NCBI GenBank assembly: GCA_964536965.1
Contig: CAZIAL010000004.1
Location: forward strand, 62,001-126,000
DNA length: 64,000 bases
Reading direction: 5' to 3'
Source: JACMQW01 sp964536965
Lineage (GTDB): Bacteria > Bdellovibrionota > UBA1018
The notes beneath the pieces are model-generated. The model had not been told where the DNA came from, searched no databases, and saw nothing but the letters and a program-made list of their open reading frames with translations. Shown piece after piece: positions 52,202 through 60,665 of this stretch. The stretch's first letter is position 1, and each line of letters begins with the position of its first letter. Made by a program: the position numbers and the translations under genes.

Positions 52202-52450
52202 ATGAGTCAGAAGTTTCTCGGAGAAATGCGCAGCGGTGCGAAGGGCGTGATCGTTCGGACCGCAGGCCCCGTCGAACTCCGAAATCGTCTTCTTGAGATG
52301 GGTTTTCTCGAAGGCGCGACCGTCGAGTTATTGCACGAGGCGCCCTTCGGCGGCGATCCCATCGCCGTGCGGGTCCGCGGTACCTTGCTGGCGCTTCGCC
52401 GGAGCGAGGCGAATCATATCGAAATTCTGATCGAAGGAAGTGCGACGTGA
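52202..52450 (+). CDS. feoA: Ferrous iron transport protein FeoA
   Basis: 82 residues from the ATG at 52202. SH3-like core: MRSGAKGVIVRTAGPVELRNRLLEMGFLEGATVELLHEAPFGGDPIAVRVRGTLLALRRSEAN covers the family motif RLLEMGF and AVRVRG. It binds and modulates FeoB. The start of feoB overlaps its stop (GTGA). An upstream extension to 52160 has no ribosome site. Confidence 0.9.
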   Translation: MSQKFLGEMRSGAKGVIVRTAGPVELRNRLLEMGFLEGATVELLHEAPFGGDPIAVRVRGTLLALRRSEANHIEILIEGSAT

Positions 52451-54342
52451 GCGAGCCGGTCGTCACCCCGCGTTTCGCCCTCGCCGGAAATCCGAACTCG
52501 GGAAAGACCGCGCTCTTTAACGCCATCACCGGCAGTCGTCAGAAGGTGGGGAACTATCCGGGCGTCACGGTGGAGAAAAAAGAAGGACTCATTTCGCGCT
52601 CGAGCGGAGAAACGGTCCGAATTCTCGATCTCCCGGGAACTTACTCCCTCGATGCGAAAACTCCCGACGAGGAGGTCGCGCGGGATGTGCTCCTCGGAAA
52701 GATCGAGGGGGAGGAAACGCCGGACATCGTGCTAGCGGTCGTCGATGCGACCGCGCTCGAACGAAGTCTCGGCCTCGTGCTCGAGCTGAAAGCGCTCGGA
52801 CGCCCGGTCGTGCTCGCGCTGAACATGATGGATCTCGCGAAAGCCCGGGGCGCCGAGATCGATCTCGCCGTCCTCTCCGCCGAACTGGGAATTCCCGTGA
52901 TTCCGACGGTCGCGGTGAAGCGCGAAGGGATCGAGTCTCTGCTCGATCGCGCAAGTCTCGCCGTGCGCGAGTCCGCCCAGGCGGCGCCCGCGAAGTCGCG
53001 GTCGAAGCCCCTATGGAAGGTTTCCACGCCGGAAGAAGTCCGGGCGCGTTTCGCGAGGGTGGACGCCATTCTCGCGAAGGCGGTTCGCAAGTCGGCGCGT
53101 CCGCTCCTCTGGTCGGAGCGACTGGATCGCGTGGTCGTCCATCCCGTCTGGGGTTCGCTGATCTTGCTGACCTTGCTGACCCTCATTTTCCAAGCGATCT
53201 TCGCTTGGGCTTCGGTTCCCGCCGACCTGATCGAAACCGGCATCGGCGCGCTCGGCGAAACCGCGGGAAAGATGCTGCCCGAAAGCGTCCTGCGCAGTCT
53301 TCTCGTCGAAGGCGTGATCGCCGGAGTGGGTTCCGTGCTCGTTTTCCTCCCGCAGATCATTCTGCTCTTCGCGTTCGTGCTTTTGCTCGAAGACACGGGC
53401 TATATGGCGCGGGCCGCGTTCCTGATGGACCGGGTAATGGGCAAAGTCGGTCTCCACGGGCGGGCGTTCATCCCGCTGCTTTCTTCGTTCGCCTGCGCGA
53501 TTCCGGGAATCATGGCCACGCGAACGATCGAAAATCGACGCGATCGTCTCACGACGATTCTCGTGGCGCCGCTGATTACCTGCTCCGCCCGTCTCCCGGT
53601 CTACACTCTGCTGATTGCCGCCTTCATCCCGAACGACCCCGTTTTCGGTCCTTTTCGATTACAGGGGCTCGTCATGCTGGGACTTTATCTCGGGGGCGTG
53701 ATCGCCGCGCTCGGGATGGCGTGGGTCTTTAAGCGCACGCTGCTGAAGGGAGTGAAGCCGCCGCTGCTCCTCGAGCTTCCGACCTATAAGATGCCGTCGT
53801 GGCGCAACCTGTTCTTCGGACTTCGCGAACGCGCCTGGGTTTTCATCCGTCGCGCGGGAACCGTGATCCTCGCGATCACGATCGTGCTTTGGTTCCTCGC
53901 GAGTTACCCGAAGGCGCCGGAAGGCGCGACGGAGCCGGCGATCCATTACTCTTACGCCGGAAAACTCGGGCATGCGATCGAACCCGTGATCGCGCCGCTC
54001 GGCTTCGACTGGCGGATCGGCATCGCTTTCGTTCCGGGCTTCGCCGCACGCGAAGTGATGGTCAGCGCGCTCGCCACCGTTTACGCCATCGAAGCGGCCG
54101 ACGAGGACGCTACGGCCACGGCACTGAGCGATATCCTGAAGTCCCAGTGGACGGTCGCGACGGCGCTCTCGCTGATGGTCTGGTATATTATCGCCCTCCA
54201 GTGTCTTTCCACGCTCGCGGTCGCGCGAAGAGAGACGAACTCGTGGCGGTGGCCGCTCTTTATGCTCGCGTATATGACGGGGCTGGCTTACGTCGCTTCG
54301 TTTGCGACCTACCAGATCGCGCTCTGGGCGGGTTTAGGCTGA
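52447..54342 (+). CDS. feoB: Ferrous iron transporter FeoB
   Basis: 631 residues, starting at a GTG that overlaps the feoA stop. N-terminal G domain at about 8-170: G1 GNPNSGKT, G2 region NYPGVTVEKK, G3 DLPGTYSL, G4 NMMD. The membrane part has gate motifs (FLMDRVMGKVGLHGRAFIPLLSSFACAIPGIMATRTI; LITCSARLPVYTLLI) and about eight helices. Moves Fe(II) into the cytoplasm. Slightly shorter than E. coli FeoB (773) but similar to many. Confidence 0.95.
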   Translation: MSEPVVTPRFALAGNPNSGKTALFNAITGSRQKVGNYPGVTVEKKEGLISRSSGETVRILDLPGTYSLDAKTPDEEVARDVLLGKIEGEETPDIVLAVVDATALERSLGLVLELKALGRPVVLALNMMDLAKARGAEIDLAVLSAELGIPVIPTVAVKREGIESLLDRASLAVRESAQAAPAKSRSKPLWKVSTPEEVRARFARVDAILAKAVRKSARPLLWSERLDRVVVHPVWGSLILLTLLTLIFQAIFAWASVPADLIETGIGALGETAGKMLPESVLRSLLVEGVIAGVGSVLVFLPQIILLFAFVLLLEDTGYMARAAFLMDRVMGKVGLHGRAFIPLLSSFACAIPGIMATRTIENRRDRLTTILVAPLITCSARLPVYTLLIAAFIPNDPVFGPFRLQGLVMLGLYLGGVIAALGMAWVFKRTLLKGVKPPLLLELPTYKMPSWRNLFFGLRERAWVFIRRAGTVILAITIVLWFLASYPKAPEGATEPAIHYSYAGKLGHAIEPVIAPLGFDWRIGIAFVPGFAAREVMVSALATVYAIEAADEDATATALSDILKSQWTVATALSLMVWYIIALQCLSTLAVARRETNSWRWPLFMLAYMTGLAYVASFATYQIALWAGLG

Positions 54343-54557
54343 TGGGCGAGCCGAGCGCATCCCGAATCTTCGCCGACCTTCTCGCGTACCTGGCGGTCGC
54401 CTGGGCGGCGGTCTATCTTCTCCGCCATTTCTTTCGGAAGTACCTTGCTCCGAGTCTGGCGGCCTTTCTCCTCCGGCGTGGCCAGGTCGCCTGGGCGATG
54501 CGCCTGCGCCCGGCTCCCGCAGGCAAAGCCTGCGGCGGCAGCTGCGACTGTAAATAG
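54342..54557 (+). CDS. FeoB-associated Cys-rich membrane protein
   Basis: 71 residues beginning at TGATG, the last base of the feoB stop. A membrane helix (FADLLAYLAVAWAAVYLLRHFF) and a C-terminal Cys tail CGGSCDC, as in the FeoB-associated family (PF12669) that takes the place of FeoC. Probably forms a small iron-relay or assembly partner. Confidence 0.7.
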   Translation: MGEPSASRIFADLLAYLAVAWAAVYLLRHFFRKYLAPSLAAFLLRRGQVAWAMRLRPAPAGKACGGSCDCK

Positions 54558-54616
54558 CTAAAATTATTAATGATTTCATCTATGCGGTAAAACTTGAGCA
54601 ATTTAGTGCATTACAA

Positions 54617-54645
54617 TTGCAGCGTGTAATCTTTTCCGGTATAAC
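54617..54645 (+). promoter_or_regulatory. Near-consensus sigma-70-type promoter
   Basis: TTGCAG (54617-54622), a spacer of exactly 17 bases, TATAAC (54640-54645). Transcription would begin near 54652, about 63 bases before the ATG at 54715. Confidence 0.6.
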
Positions 54646-54714
54646 TCAGTGCGTTATAAGTGTGTCACCGATGACTCCGTCCTCGGTCTCTTCTTCGTGT
54701 GGGTACAAAAGATT

Positions 54715-57543
54715 ATGCGTCACCAAAAACAGATTTCGAAATCCGCGGTCCTCGGCCTCTCGCTCCTCCTCGGAACCACGAGTGCCTTCGGACAAGATGG
54801 CAGCGCGGACATCTACTCCTTCGGGGGCTCTTGCCCTTCGCAGGGCGCCTGGACCCAAGCGGCGCTGAAAGAAACCCGCCGCATTTCCGGAATCATCGAG
54901 AATCTGAAAAATAATCCGGACTGCACCGGGATCGTGAACGTCGTTCAGCAGCTGAAGACCGCGGAAGAAGCGCTCGGCGCGCAGGATGTGAAAGGCGTCG
55001 GCGACAAGGCCGAGTCTCTCCCGAGCGAGATCGATGCGATTCGCCGGATGATGGTTTCCGGAAACACCGGCGCGACCCTGCGCGACCTCCTCTTCAAGAA
55101 GACTCTGACCGCGGCCGCCCAGGGCAGCCGCGAGGTGGATCTGTCCGCGGCGGCGGCGGTGAATCCTACGGCCGCGATCAGCGCGATCTATCAGCGCACG
55201 AAACGCGCGACCAACTACGGTCTGAACGCGATCGAGCAGGTATTCAACGTCCTTCCGTCCTATGACAAATGCCTGCTCGGCCATCCGGACGAGGGTATGC
55301 TTCTCGTTTCCGCGGCCGTGAAGGTCGGCGCGGCATTCGCCTCGAGCGGCGGTGGCGTAGCCCACAGTCTCGGCAGCGCGCTCGGAGGTCTCGTGAAGAT
55401 GATGCGCGACCGAAAGTTCACGCTCGCGCTCCAGTCGGCGAAGCAAAAAGAATTCTGGATGTCGATCTCCTGCATTCTCGAGACGACCGCGAAGAATACC
55501 TGCGACATCGACAACTATCTCGACCAGCTCGACTGGTCCCGACAGGAATATAAAAAGTCGATGCTGAAAGTTTCGACCGGTTCCGCGGATCCGCAGAACG
55601 ACAACCCGCTCGAAGGGTATTACATCCTGATTCGCGATCTCCCGCTGATCTCCCAGTGGCTGAACAAGGTGAAGTTCGGCGTGGAACCGAAAAACGAATC
55701 CGACGCCGAAAACCAGGTTTCGGCCATGGAAGACGTCATCGAATTCCAGAAGATCATGAAACGCGCTCCATCGCAGTTCAACCAGGCGATGCGCGAAATG
55801 ATGGCCTATCCCTCGGAAGACGCGCGCCGGCTGGCCGTTCTCGACGCCCTGATCAAGATCGAAAGCACGCTGACGAAATCACGCGGCGCCCGCTTCGTCC
55901 TCCAGGCGAAGAACGACGACGTTCTTCCCTATTACCTCGTCGGACTTCCAGGCATCCCGGACGAAATGACCGGCACGACCGTGAACATCGACTGGGTGAA
56001 GTGGATGCGGATGAAAGGCCCGAATAACGGCCTCCAGGGCTTCTTCGACGATCCGATCGCACTTTCGAAGACGATCGAAATGCGACTGAAGGACTTGCTC
56101 GTCGCCGCCGAAGGGAACGCCCAGGCTTTCTTCCGGAATCGTCTCCTGATCGATCCGTCGAACCTCGTGGTGATGACCCTGAACGGGCAGAACAATAGCG
56201 TGAAGGAAGCCCTCTTCCACACGATCCGCTATCTGATCCGTCTCGAGAAACGCCTCGACCGCGATACCGATACCGATATGACGTTGCTGCCGACGGTGGT
56301 CGAGACGCGCGAGCGCCTGATGAAGATCGTCGCCGCTTACGACGGAATTTCGGCGTTCGGCCGCGGCTACCAGGCCGGCGACGTGAAGACCTTCTCGAAG
56401 AACAAGGACTACGAAGCCGTCATCCTGAAGCTGATCGACACGGCTTATGACGAACTCGAAGTTCTGTATCTTTCGGACGCGTTCCTCAGCGGACGTCTCT
56501 ATAGCATGATCGATTACGATTTCTCGATGCGAGTCCGTCGCGGCAGCGGCCTGGACAAACACCAGGCCGATCTCCTCGCGATCACCCAAGAGCATATGGT
56601 CGAGCGCCTGGTCCAGCTCCATGGGCTGAATCCGAATGATTCGATCGACGACCTGGCGAACGCGAAAGACATCAATCGCGGCAACCTCTACACGTTGGAA
56701 GAGATCTTCTCGACGCCGATTTTCCTCATGCTCGAGGAGCTGAACGAAATCGTGCACGGACGGAGCGCGAGCTCGGAAGCGCTGAAGAAAGTGACCCGCG
56801 CCCGTTACGAGGCCGACCGGGCGAAAGAGATGGCGACCTACTACCCAGATATGTGGTCCCAGTTCATCGGCTGGCTGAATTCCGGCCGCACGGTGAAGAA
56901 AAAGGATCCGGATCTCTATCACCGCACGACCAATCCGAACAAGGTCTGGGGTACGGACGACCAGCATGGGACCGCCGCCCAGGTTCGCGCGCGGGTCTGT
57001 ATCCAGACCCTCGCCTTCCAGAATCGCGGAAAATTCTACGATCTCTGTAAGGACGCCGTGCTGAAGAGCTACTTCGCGGTGGACGAGCTGAATCCCCAGC
57101 TGAACGCGCGTTACGCCGACTACTGGCCGACCTCCTGGCAAAAATCCACGGGTGCCGTGAACGCCGAGGCCTGGAACAAGTCGAACGTGATTCTGCACAA
57201 AGACAAGAAGCGGACGGCGAATCGGGTCTGCGCTCTGAACAACCGCAACCTGCGAAACTTCGTGCATCATCTCCAGGATCGCGATCGCCGGACGTCGGCG
57301 ACGTCGTTCCGGGAGACGTTGGATAGCATTCCGAAGCCGGACCCTAAGCCGGAGCCGGAGAAGGCTCCCCAGAGCTCGATCCCTACGGACGAACTCGGGC
57401 CACTCGGTGGAATGTCGTCGAATACGACGCTGCCTTCGCAAGAAGGCGAAACCCTGCCGAGCTCGAATATGAGTCTGCCCCTGCCGTCGACGAATTCGAC
57501 GGACGCGGGCAACCCGCCGGTTCGCCTCCCGCCGCAGGAATAA
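54715..57543 (+). CDS. Large secreted protein of unknown function
   Basis: 942 residues from the ATG at 54715, which begins a signal peptide (SKSAVLGLSLLLGTTSAFGQ); the ORF upstream (from 54649) would spoil it. The mature part is almost wholly helical and shows Cys in a few places (GSCPSQG, NPDCTG, YDKCLLGH, CILETTAKNTCDID), likely periplasmic or secreted. The last 90 residues are a Pro/Ser/Thr-rich low-complexity tail (PKPDPKPEPEK... PSTNSTDAGNPPV). No family recognised. Single gene with its own promoter and terminator, so probably well expressed. Confidence 0.75.
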   Translation: MRHQKQISKSAVLGLSLLLGTTSAFGQDGSADIYSFGGSCPSQGAWTQAALKETRRISGIIENLKNNPDCTGIVNVVQQLKTAEEALGAQDVKGVGDKAESLPSEIDAIRRMMVSGNTGATLRDLLFKKTLTAAAQGSREVDLSAAAAVNPTAAISAIYQRTKRATNYGLNAIEQVFNVLPSYDKCLLGHPDEGMLLVSAAVKVGAAFASSGGGVAHSLGSALGGLVKMMRDRKFTLALQSAKQKEFWMSISCILETTAKNTCDIDNYLDQLDWSRQEYKKSMLKVSTGSADPQNDNPLEGYYILIRDLPLISQWLNKVKFGVEPKNESDAENQVSAMEDVIEFQKIMKRAPSQFNQAMREMMAYPSEDARRLAVLDALIKIESTLTKSRGARFVLQAKNDDVLPYYLVGLPGIPDEMTGTTVNIDWVKWMRMKGPNNGLQGFFDDPIALSKTIEMRLKDLLVAAEGNAQAFFRNRLLIDPSNLVVMTLNGQNNSVKEALFHTIRYLIRLEKRLDRDTDTDMTLLPTVVETRERLMKIVAAYDGISAFGRGYQAGDVKTFSKNKDYEAVILKLIDTAYDELEVLYLSDAFLSGRLYSMIDYDFSMRVRRGSGLDKHQADLLAITQEHMVERLVQLHGLNPNDSIDDLANAKDINRGNLYTLEEIFSTPIFLMLEELNEIVHGRSASSEALKKVTRARYEADRAKEMATYYPDMWSQFIGWLNSGRTVKKKDPDLYHRTTNPNKVWGTDDQHGTAAQVRARVCIQTLAFQNRGKFYDLCKDAVLKSYFAVDELNPQLNARYADYWPTSWQKSTGAVNAEAWNKSNVILHKDKKRTANRVCALNNRNLRNFVHHLQDRDRRTSATSFRETLDSIPKPDPKPEPEKAPQSSIPTDELGPLGGMSSNTTLPSQEGETLPSSNMSLPLPSTNSTDAGNPPVRLPPQE

Positions 57544-57570
57544 GCATCGCGACGGTATAAATTTCGCGAG

Positions 57571-57602
57571 GACCCGGAACCTGATTGGTTTCCGGGTCTT
57601 TC
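57571..57602 (+). terminator. Rho-independent-type hairpin
   Basis: GACCCGGAA-CC and GG-TTTCCGGGTC form a stable stem followed by only TTTC, between convergent genes. The T run is short, so efficiency is uncertain. Confidence 0.65.
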
Positions 57603-57619
57603 GCGTTCAGCGTTCGATC

Positions 57620-57663
57620 TAACGGCAGGTGTACTGGAGACCTAACGGCAGGTGTACTGGAGG
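57620..57663. repeat. 23-bp tandem duplication across the lectin gene stop
   Basis: CTAACGGCAGGTGTACTGGAG occurs at 57619-57639 and again at 57642-57662, a period of 23. The second copy contains the stop codon and last codons of the lectin gene; the first copy lies just past it, out of frame. Confidence 0.9.
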
Positions 57664-59255
57664 TAGAGGCGTTTAGTGACTCGGAGGCATGGATCTCCGA
57701 AGATCCAGTCCGCGGCATACAACGAGCATCGGGTTTTGCCGACGCAACTCGCTCGGGCTACCGTGGCCGAGCTGCGGGCGTGACACCCGCTGATGGAGTA
57801 CGCTCCACAGCTGCCGTTCGGCGTGCCATAACTTGCGAATTCGATCGCGTGAATCGTTTGCCCGGAAGGGCACGAAGGCGCGGCGGAGGTATTCTGCGAT
57901 ACCTGCAGGCATTTCCGAGTTTCGGCAGGTTCCGGAGCGGGCGGAGGGGCGGTAGGCGGCGGGGTCGCCGCGGCCCCGCAACTGTACTGAACGGCGAGTT
58001 TTTTCGACCGGCCTACGCAAGGATCACCGAAGGTCCGGTCGATCACGAAGATGGAGCAATCGGTCTTGCCGAGGCAGCGGTCGCCCACGGCTTTCGTCGA
58101 AGTCGAAGCATGACAGGAACTATCGACCGAAAAATTCCCGCAGGTCCCTTTCGGAGTGCCGTAGCTTGCGAACTGGATTCCCGTGATCGTTTGTCCGGCA
58201 GGACAGCTCGCCCGACCATAGCTGTTCTGGGCGACATCGATGCACCCCGCGGAGCTCGTCGGTGGAGGGCTGAAAGTCGGGGACGGCGTCGGCATCACGG
58301 TCGGCTTAGGGGTAGGAGTCGGGGACGGCGCGGGAGCTGGATTTTGCGAGGTCAGGAGGAAGTCGTCCAGGCTGGCTTGTTCGGTGCCGAAACGGATCTC
58401 GTCCATGAACATCGTCACTTCGGAGACGTCCGGCTTCGGGGACCAACCATCGCGGAACGCCCACTTGTACAGTCCCATCTGCATGTAGGGTTCGCGGCTA
58501 TGCTTGTTGTCGTCTTTCCAGTTCCCGCCGACGAAGTCGACGATGAGTTGTCCGTTCTTATAGAGCTTCACGAACCCCGTATAGGCGTTCGAAGTGAAAT
58601 TCCGGTAGAGGACCCAGTCTTCCCACTTATCCTTCACCACCGCGCCGGCGTCCCGCTTCAGGATGGTCGTGGAGCCGTTCGCGTTGACCTGCGTGATGAA
58701 CAGGTAATATCGGCCTTGCTCCATCGCGAGGTACGTCGGCGTGGGATAGTCGTCTTCGACCGCCTTGGTGTTGAAACCGATTCCGGTGACCGTGTTGAAA
58801 TCCTTGTTGTAGCTCGGGATGAGGATACTGGCGGCCATCCATCTGAGGCCGAGCGGCTCGCGATAGTAGGCTTCGTTGTTGCCGACCGTTCCGAGCGGGG
58901 ATCCGGCGGGGAGGAAGTTCCACGAAAGTTCGGCCTTAAGGCCTTCCCAACTGTTCAGCGAGCTGTCGCGCAGAACATGTTTATAGGAGTAGTTGCCTCT
59001 TCGTTTGTACTCGGTGGAGCGGGTGGTTCCTCCCACCGAACTCAGTCCCTGACGACCGCTCCAGTAGATGGGCGCAGGGACGTTCGGTCCGAACTGCGGT
59101 TTGTTCGAGGCTTCGCAGTCGTCGTAGAAAAGGATTTTATTTCCATCGACTCCGTCGGAGGCGGCTCGGGAAGTCTTCAGCGCGAGAAGCGAAGCGCCTG
59201 ATAAGAGCACCCCGAGGAGAAGGATGACTTTGGAGGGAGAGAACAAATTTTTCAT
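57642..59255 (-). CDS. Secreted polysaccharide-lyase-like protein with two SUEL lectin domains
   Basis: 537 residues with a signal peptide (KVILLLGVLLSGASLLALKTSRAA). Residues about 35-300 look like a jelly-roll polysaccharide lyase (PF14099 type: YDDCEASNKPQFG, YYREPLGLRWMAASILIP, GNWKDDNKHSREPYMQMGLYKW). A Pro/Thr linker (PAPAPSPTPTPKP) leads to two SUEL galactose/rhamnose-binding lectin domains (PF02140): GQTITGIQFASYGTPKGTCG... CVGRSKKLAVQYSC and GQTIHAIEFASYGTPNGSCG... CLRVTKRLYLQYTC, each with eight or so Cys and the conserved YGTP and GDPC. It probably cuts or binds acidic or galactosylated polysaccharide outside the cell. Confidence 0.85.
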   Translation of the reverse strand: MKNLFSPSKVILLLGVLLSGASLLALKTSRAASDGVDGNKILFYDDCEASNKPQFGPNVPAPIYWSGRQGLSSVGGTTRSTEYKRRGNYSYKHVLRDSSLNSWEGLKAELSWNFLPAGSPLGTVGNNEAYYREPLGLRWMAASILIPSYNKDFNTVTGIGFNTKAVEDDYPTPTYLAMEQGRYYLFITQVNANGSTTILKRDAGAVVKDKWEDWVLYRNFTSNAYTGFVKLYKNGQLIVDFVGGNWKDDNKHSREPYMQMGLYKWAFRDGWSPKPDVSEVTMFMDEIRFGTEQASLDDFLLTSQNPAPAPSPTPTPKPTVMPTPSPTFSPPPTSSAGCIDVAQNSYGRASCPAGQTITGIQFASYGTPKGTCGNFSVDSSCHASTSTKAVGDRCLGKTDCSIFVIDRTFGDPCVGRSKKLAVQYSCGAAATPPPTAPPPAPEPAETRKCLQVSQNTSAAPSCPSGQTIHAIEFASYGTPNGSCGAYSISGCHARSSATVARASCVGKTRCSLYAADWIFGDPCLRVTKRLYLQYTCR

Positions 59256-59393
59256 TATTTTCAGTGTAAAAGGCTTTGATTGATCTCGAAATGTTTCAAA
59301 GCTGACACATCGGGGGAGGTTGACCCGGAGTTAACCCGAGCTGGAGATCGATGGGCCGTTCGCGGAAAAAAGGGACGAAATTAAATCGTTCTT

Positions 59394-59813
59394 TTATTTT
59401 GCCGCGGGGCTTTCCACGTTCAGGGCGAAACGAACGAGGCCGGAGCTTCGGAGCGCGTCCATGAGCTTGATCACGACTCCGTGGGGCGTGGCCTGGTCGG
59501 CGCTGATCGTGGCCGTTTGTTCTGCGACGTCGGGGCCCAGGCCTTTCAACCGCTCCGCGAGTTTCTCCCAGCTGAGCTCCTCGGAGTTCCAGTAAACTTT
59601 TCCGTCCGCGCTGACCGCAAAGGTGAGTGGGCTCTTCGCGCCGGCGTCTTCGCCCGTGCTCGCTTTCGGGAGCTGGACCTTGATGGCGGACTGGTAGAGC
59701 ACGGGGGCGGTCATGAGGAAAATCACGAGCAGAACCAAAACCACGTCGACGAGCGGCGTGACGTTAATTCCGGAAATCGTATCTTCGTCGCCGCCGCCGA
59801 AAGTGCCCGCCAT
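59394..59813 (-). CDS. exbD: ExbD/TolR-family biopolymer transport protein
   Basis: 139 residues. One transmembrane helix after a short cytoplasmic start: ISGINVTPLVDVVLVLLVIFLMTAPVLYQ, with the conserved Asp in PLVDV. The periplasmic part ends HGVVIKLMDALRSSGLVRFALNV. Lies four bases after exbB. Energises TonB (for the cobalamin receptor and others) or Tol; which one is not decidable by sequence. Confidence 0.88.
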   Translation of the reverse strand: MAGTFGGGDEDTISGINVTPLVDVVLVLLVIFLMTAPVLYQSAIKVQLPKASTGEDAGAKSPLTFAVSADGKVYWNSEELSWEKLAERLKGLGPDVAEQTATISADQATPHGVVIKLMDALRSSGLVRFALNVESPAAK

Positions 59814-59817
59814 TCGG

Positions 59818-60498
59818 TTACCCGCGTCCCGACTGAGAACCGGCGATTTTTCCGACGAGGAATGATTTCAGCGCTTCCGCTTCGGAAAGCGCGTTCTTCG
59901 TCCGGCGTTGGTAGAGGTTGAATCCCACGACCGCCGGAATGGCGACCAGGATACCGACCGCGGTCGCGACCAGCGCATCGGCGATCCCGGCGGTGACGCC
60001 CGTCACTCCGGTTCCGCCGCCTTGCTGGGAAAGATCGTTAAACGCTTTGATGATCCCGAGCACGGTTCCGAAAAGACCGACGAAAGGGGCGTTGTTTCCG
60101 ATGGTGGCGAGCATCGCGAGGGACTTCTCCCACTTCACGCGGGCGCGCACGACATGATCCTGTGCGAGTTCATTCAGGACCTCGGGCGAGCCTTTGCGCT
60201 CGGAAAGCAGAGCCGTCGCCATGGCGGCTTCGAGGTCCGGTTTTTCCTGCGCCTGGGCGGCGTTCCGAGTTTTCGCGATCTGGAGCGCGCGGTCCCACTC
60301 GCCGGAGTTTACGGCATCCCGAAGCGACTTTCGAAAGTCGTCGATTCCGCGGAGCGCGCCCCGATAGAAGAGACTCCGTTCGAAAAGAATGGAGACGGAG
60401 TAAATCGAGAGGAAGATGAGAACATAGAGAACCCACTCCGCACCGAGTAACGAGAAGCCTAAGAAGAGATTTCCGAGCATAGAGAAAGAGGGTAGCAT
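59818..60498 (-). CDS. exbB: MotA/TolQ/ExbB proton-channel family protein
   Basis: About 226 residues from the ATG at 60498 (TTG 60507 and ATG 60480 are possible). Three helices: EWVLYVLIFLSIYSVSILFER, LAMLATIGNNAPFVGLFGTVLGIIKAFNDLS and ADALVATAVGILVAIPAVVGFNLYQRR, with the family block GLFGTVLGII and AIPAVVGFN. Works with the ExbD/TolR partner downstream as a proton-driven motor. The middle cytoplasmic domain (GIDDFRKSLRDAVNSGEWDRALQIAKTR) is typical. Confidence 0.9.
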   Translation of the reverse strand: MLPSFSMLGNLFLGFSLLGAEWVLYVLIFLSIYSVSILFERSLFYRGALRGIDDFRKSLRDAVNSGEWDRALQIAKTRNAAQAQEKPDLEAAMATALLSERKGSPEVLNELAQDHVVRARVKWEKSLAMLATIGNNAPFVGLFGTVLGIIKAFNDLSQQGGGTGVTGVTAGIADALVATAVGILVAIPAVVGFNLYQRRTKNALSEAEALKSFLVGKIAGSQSGRG

Positions 60499-60665
60499 TG
60501 CTTTCAAGTAACGCTAAGCGGCATAAGCGGAATTCACGGTGAAATTTCAGACCTTTTTCGGGTGGGAGACGCGGAGCGCAGGAATGCCGCGTCGCGGGTT
60601 TACACCCGCGCTTAACTCTGGCAATTTGGCGGAAATACTCTTTTTAATCGTCCCCGAGGTGCGTC

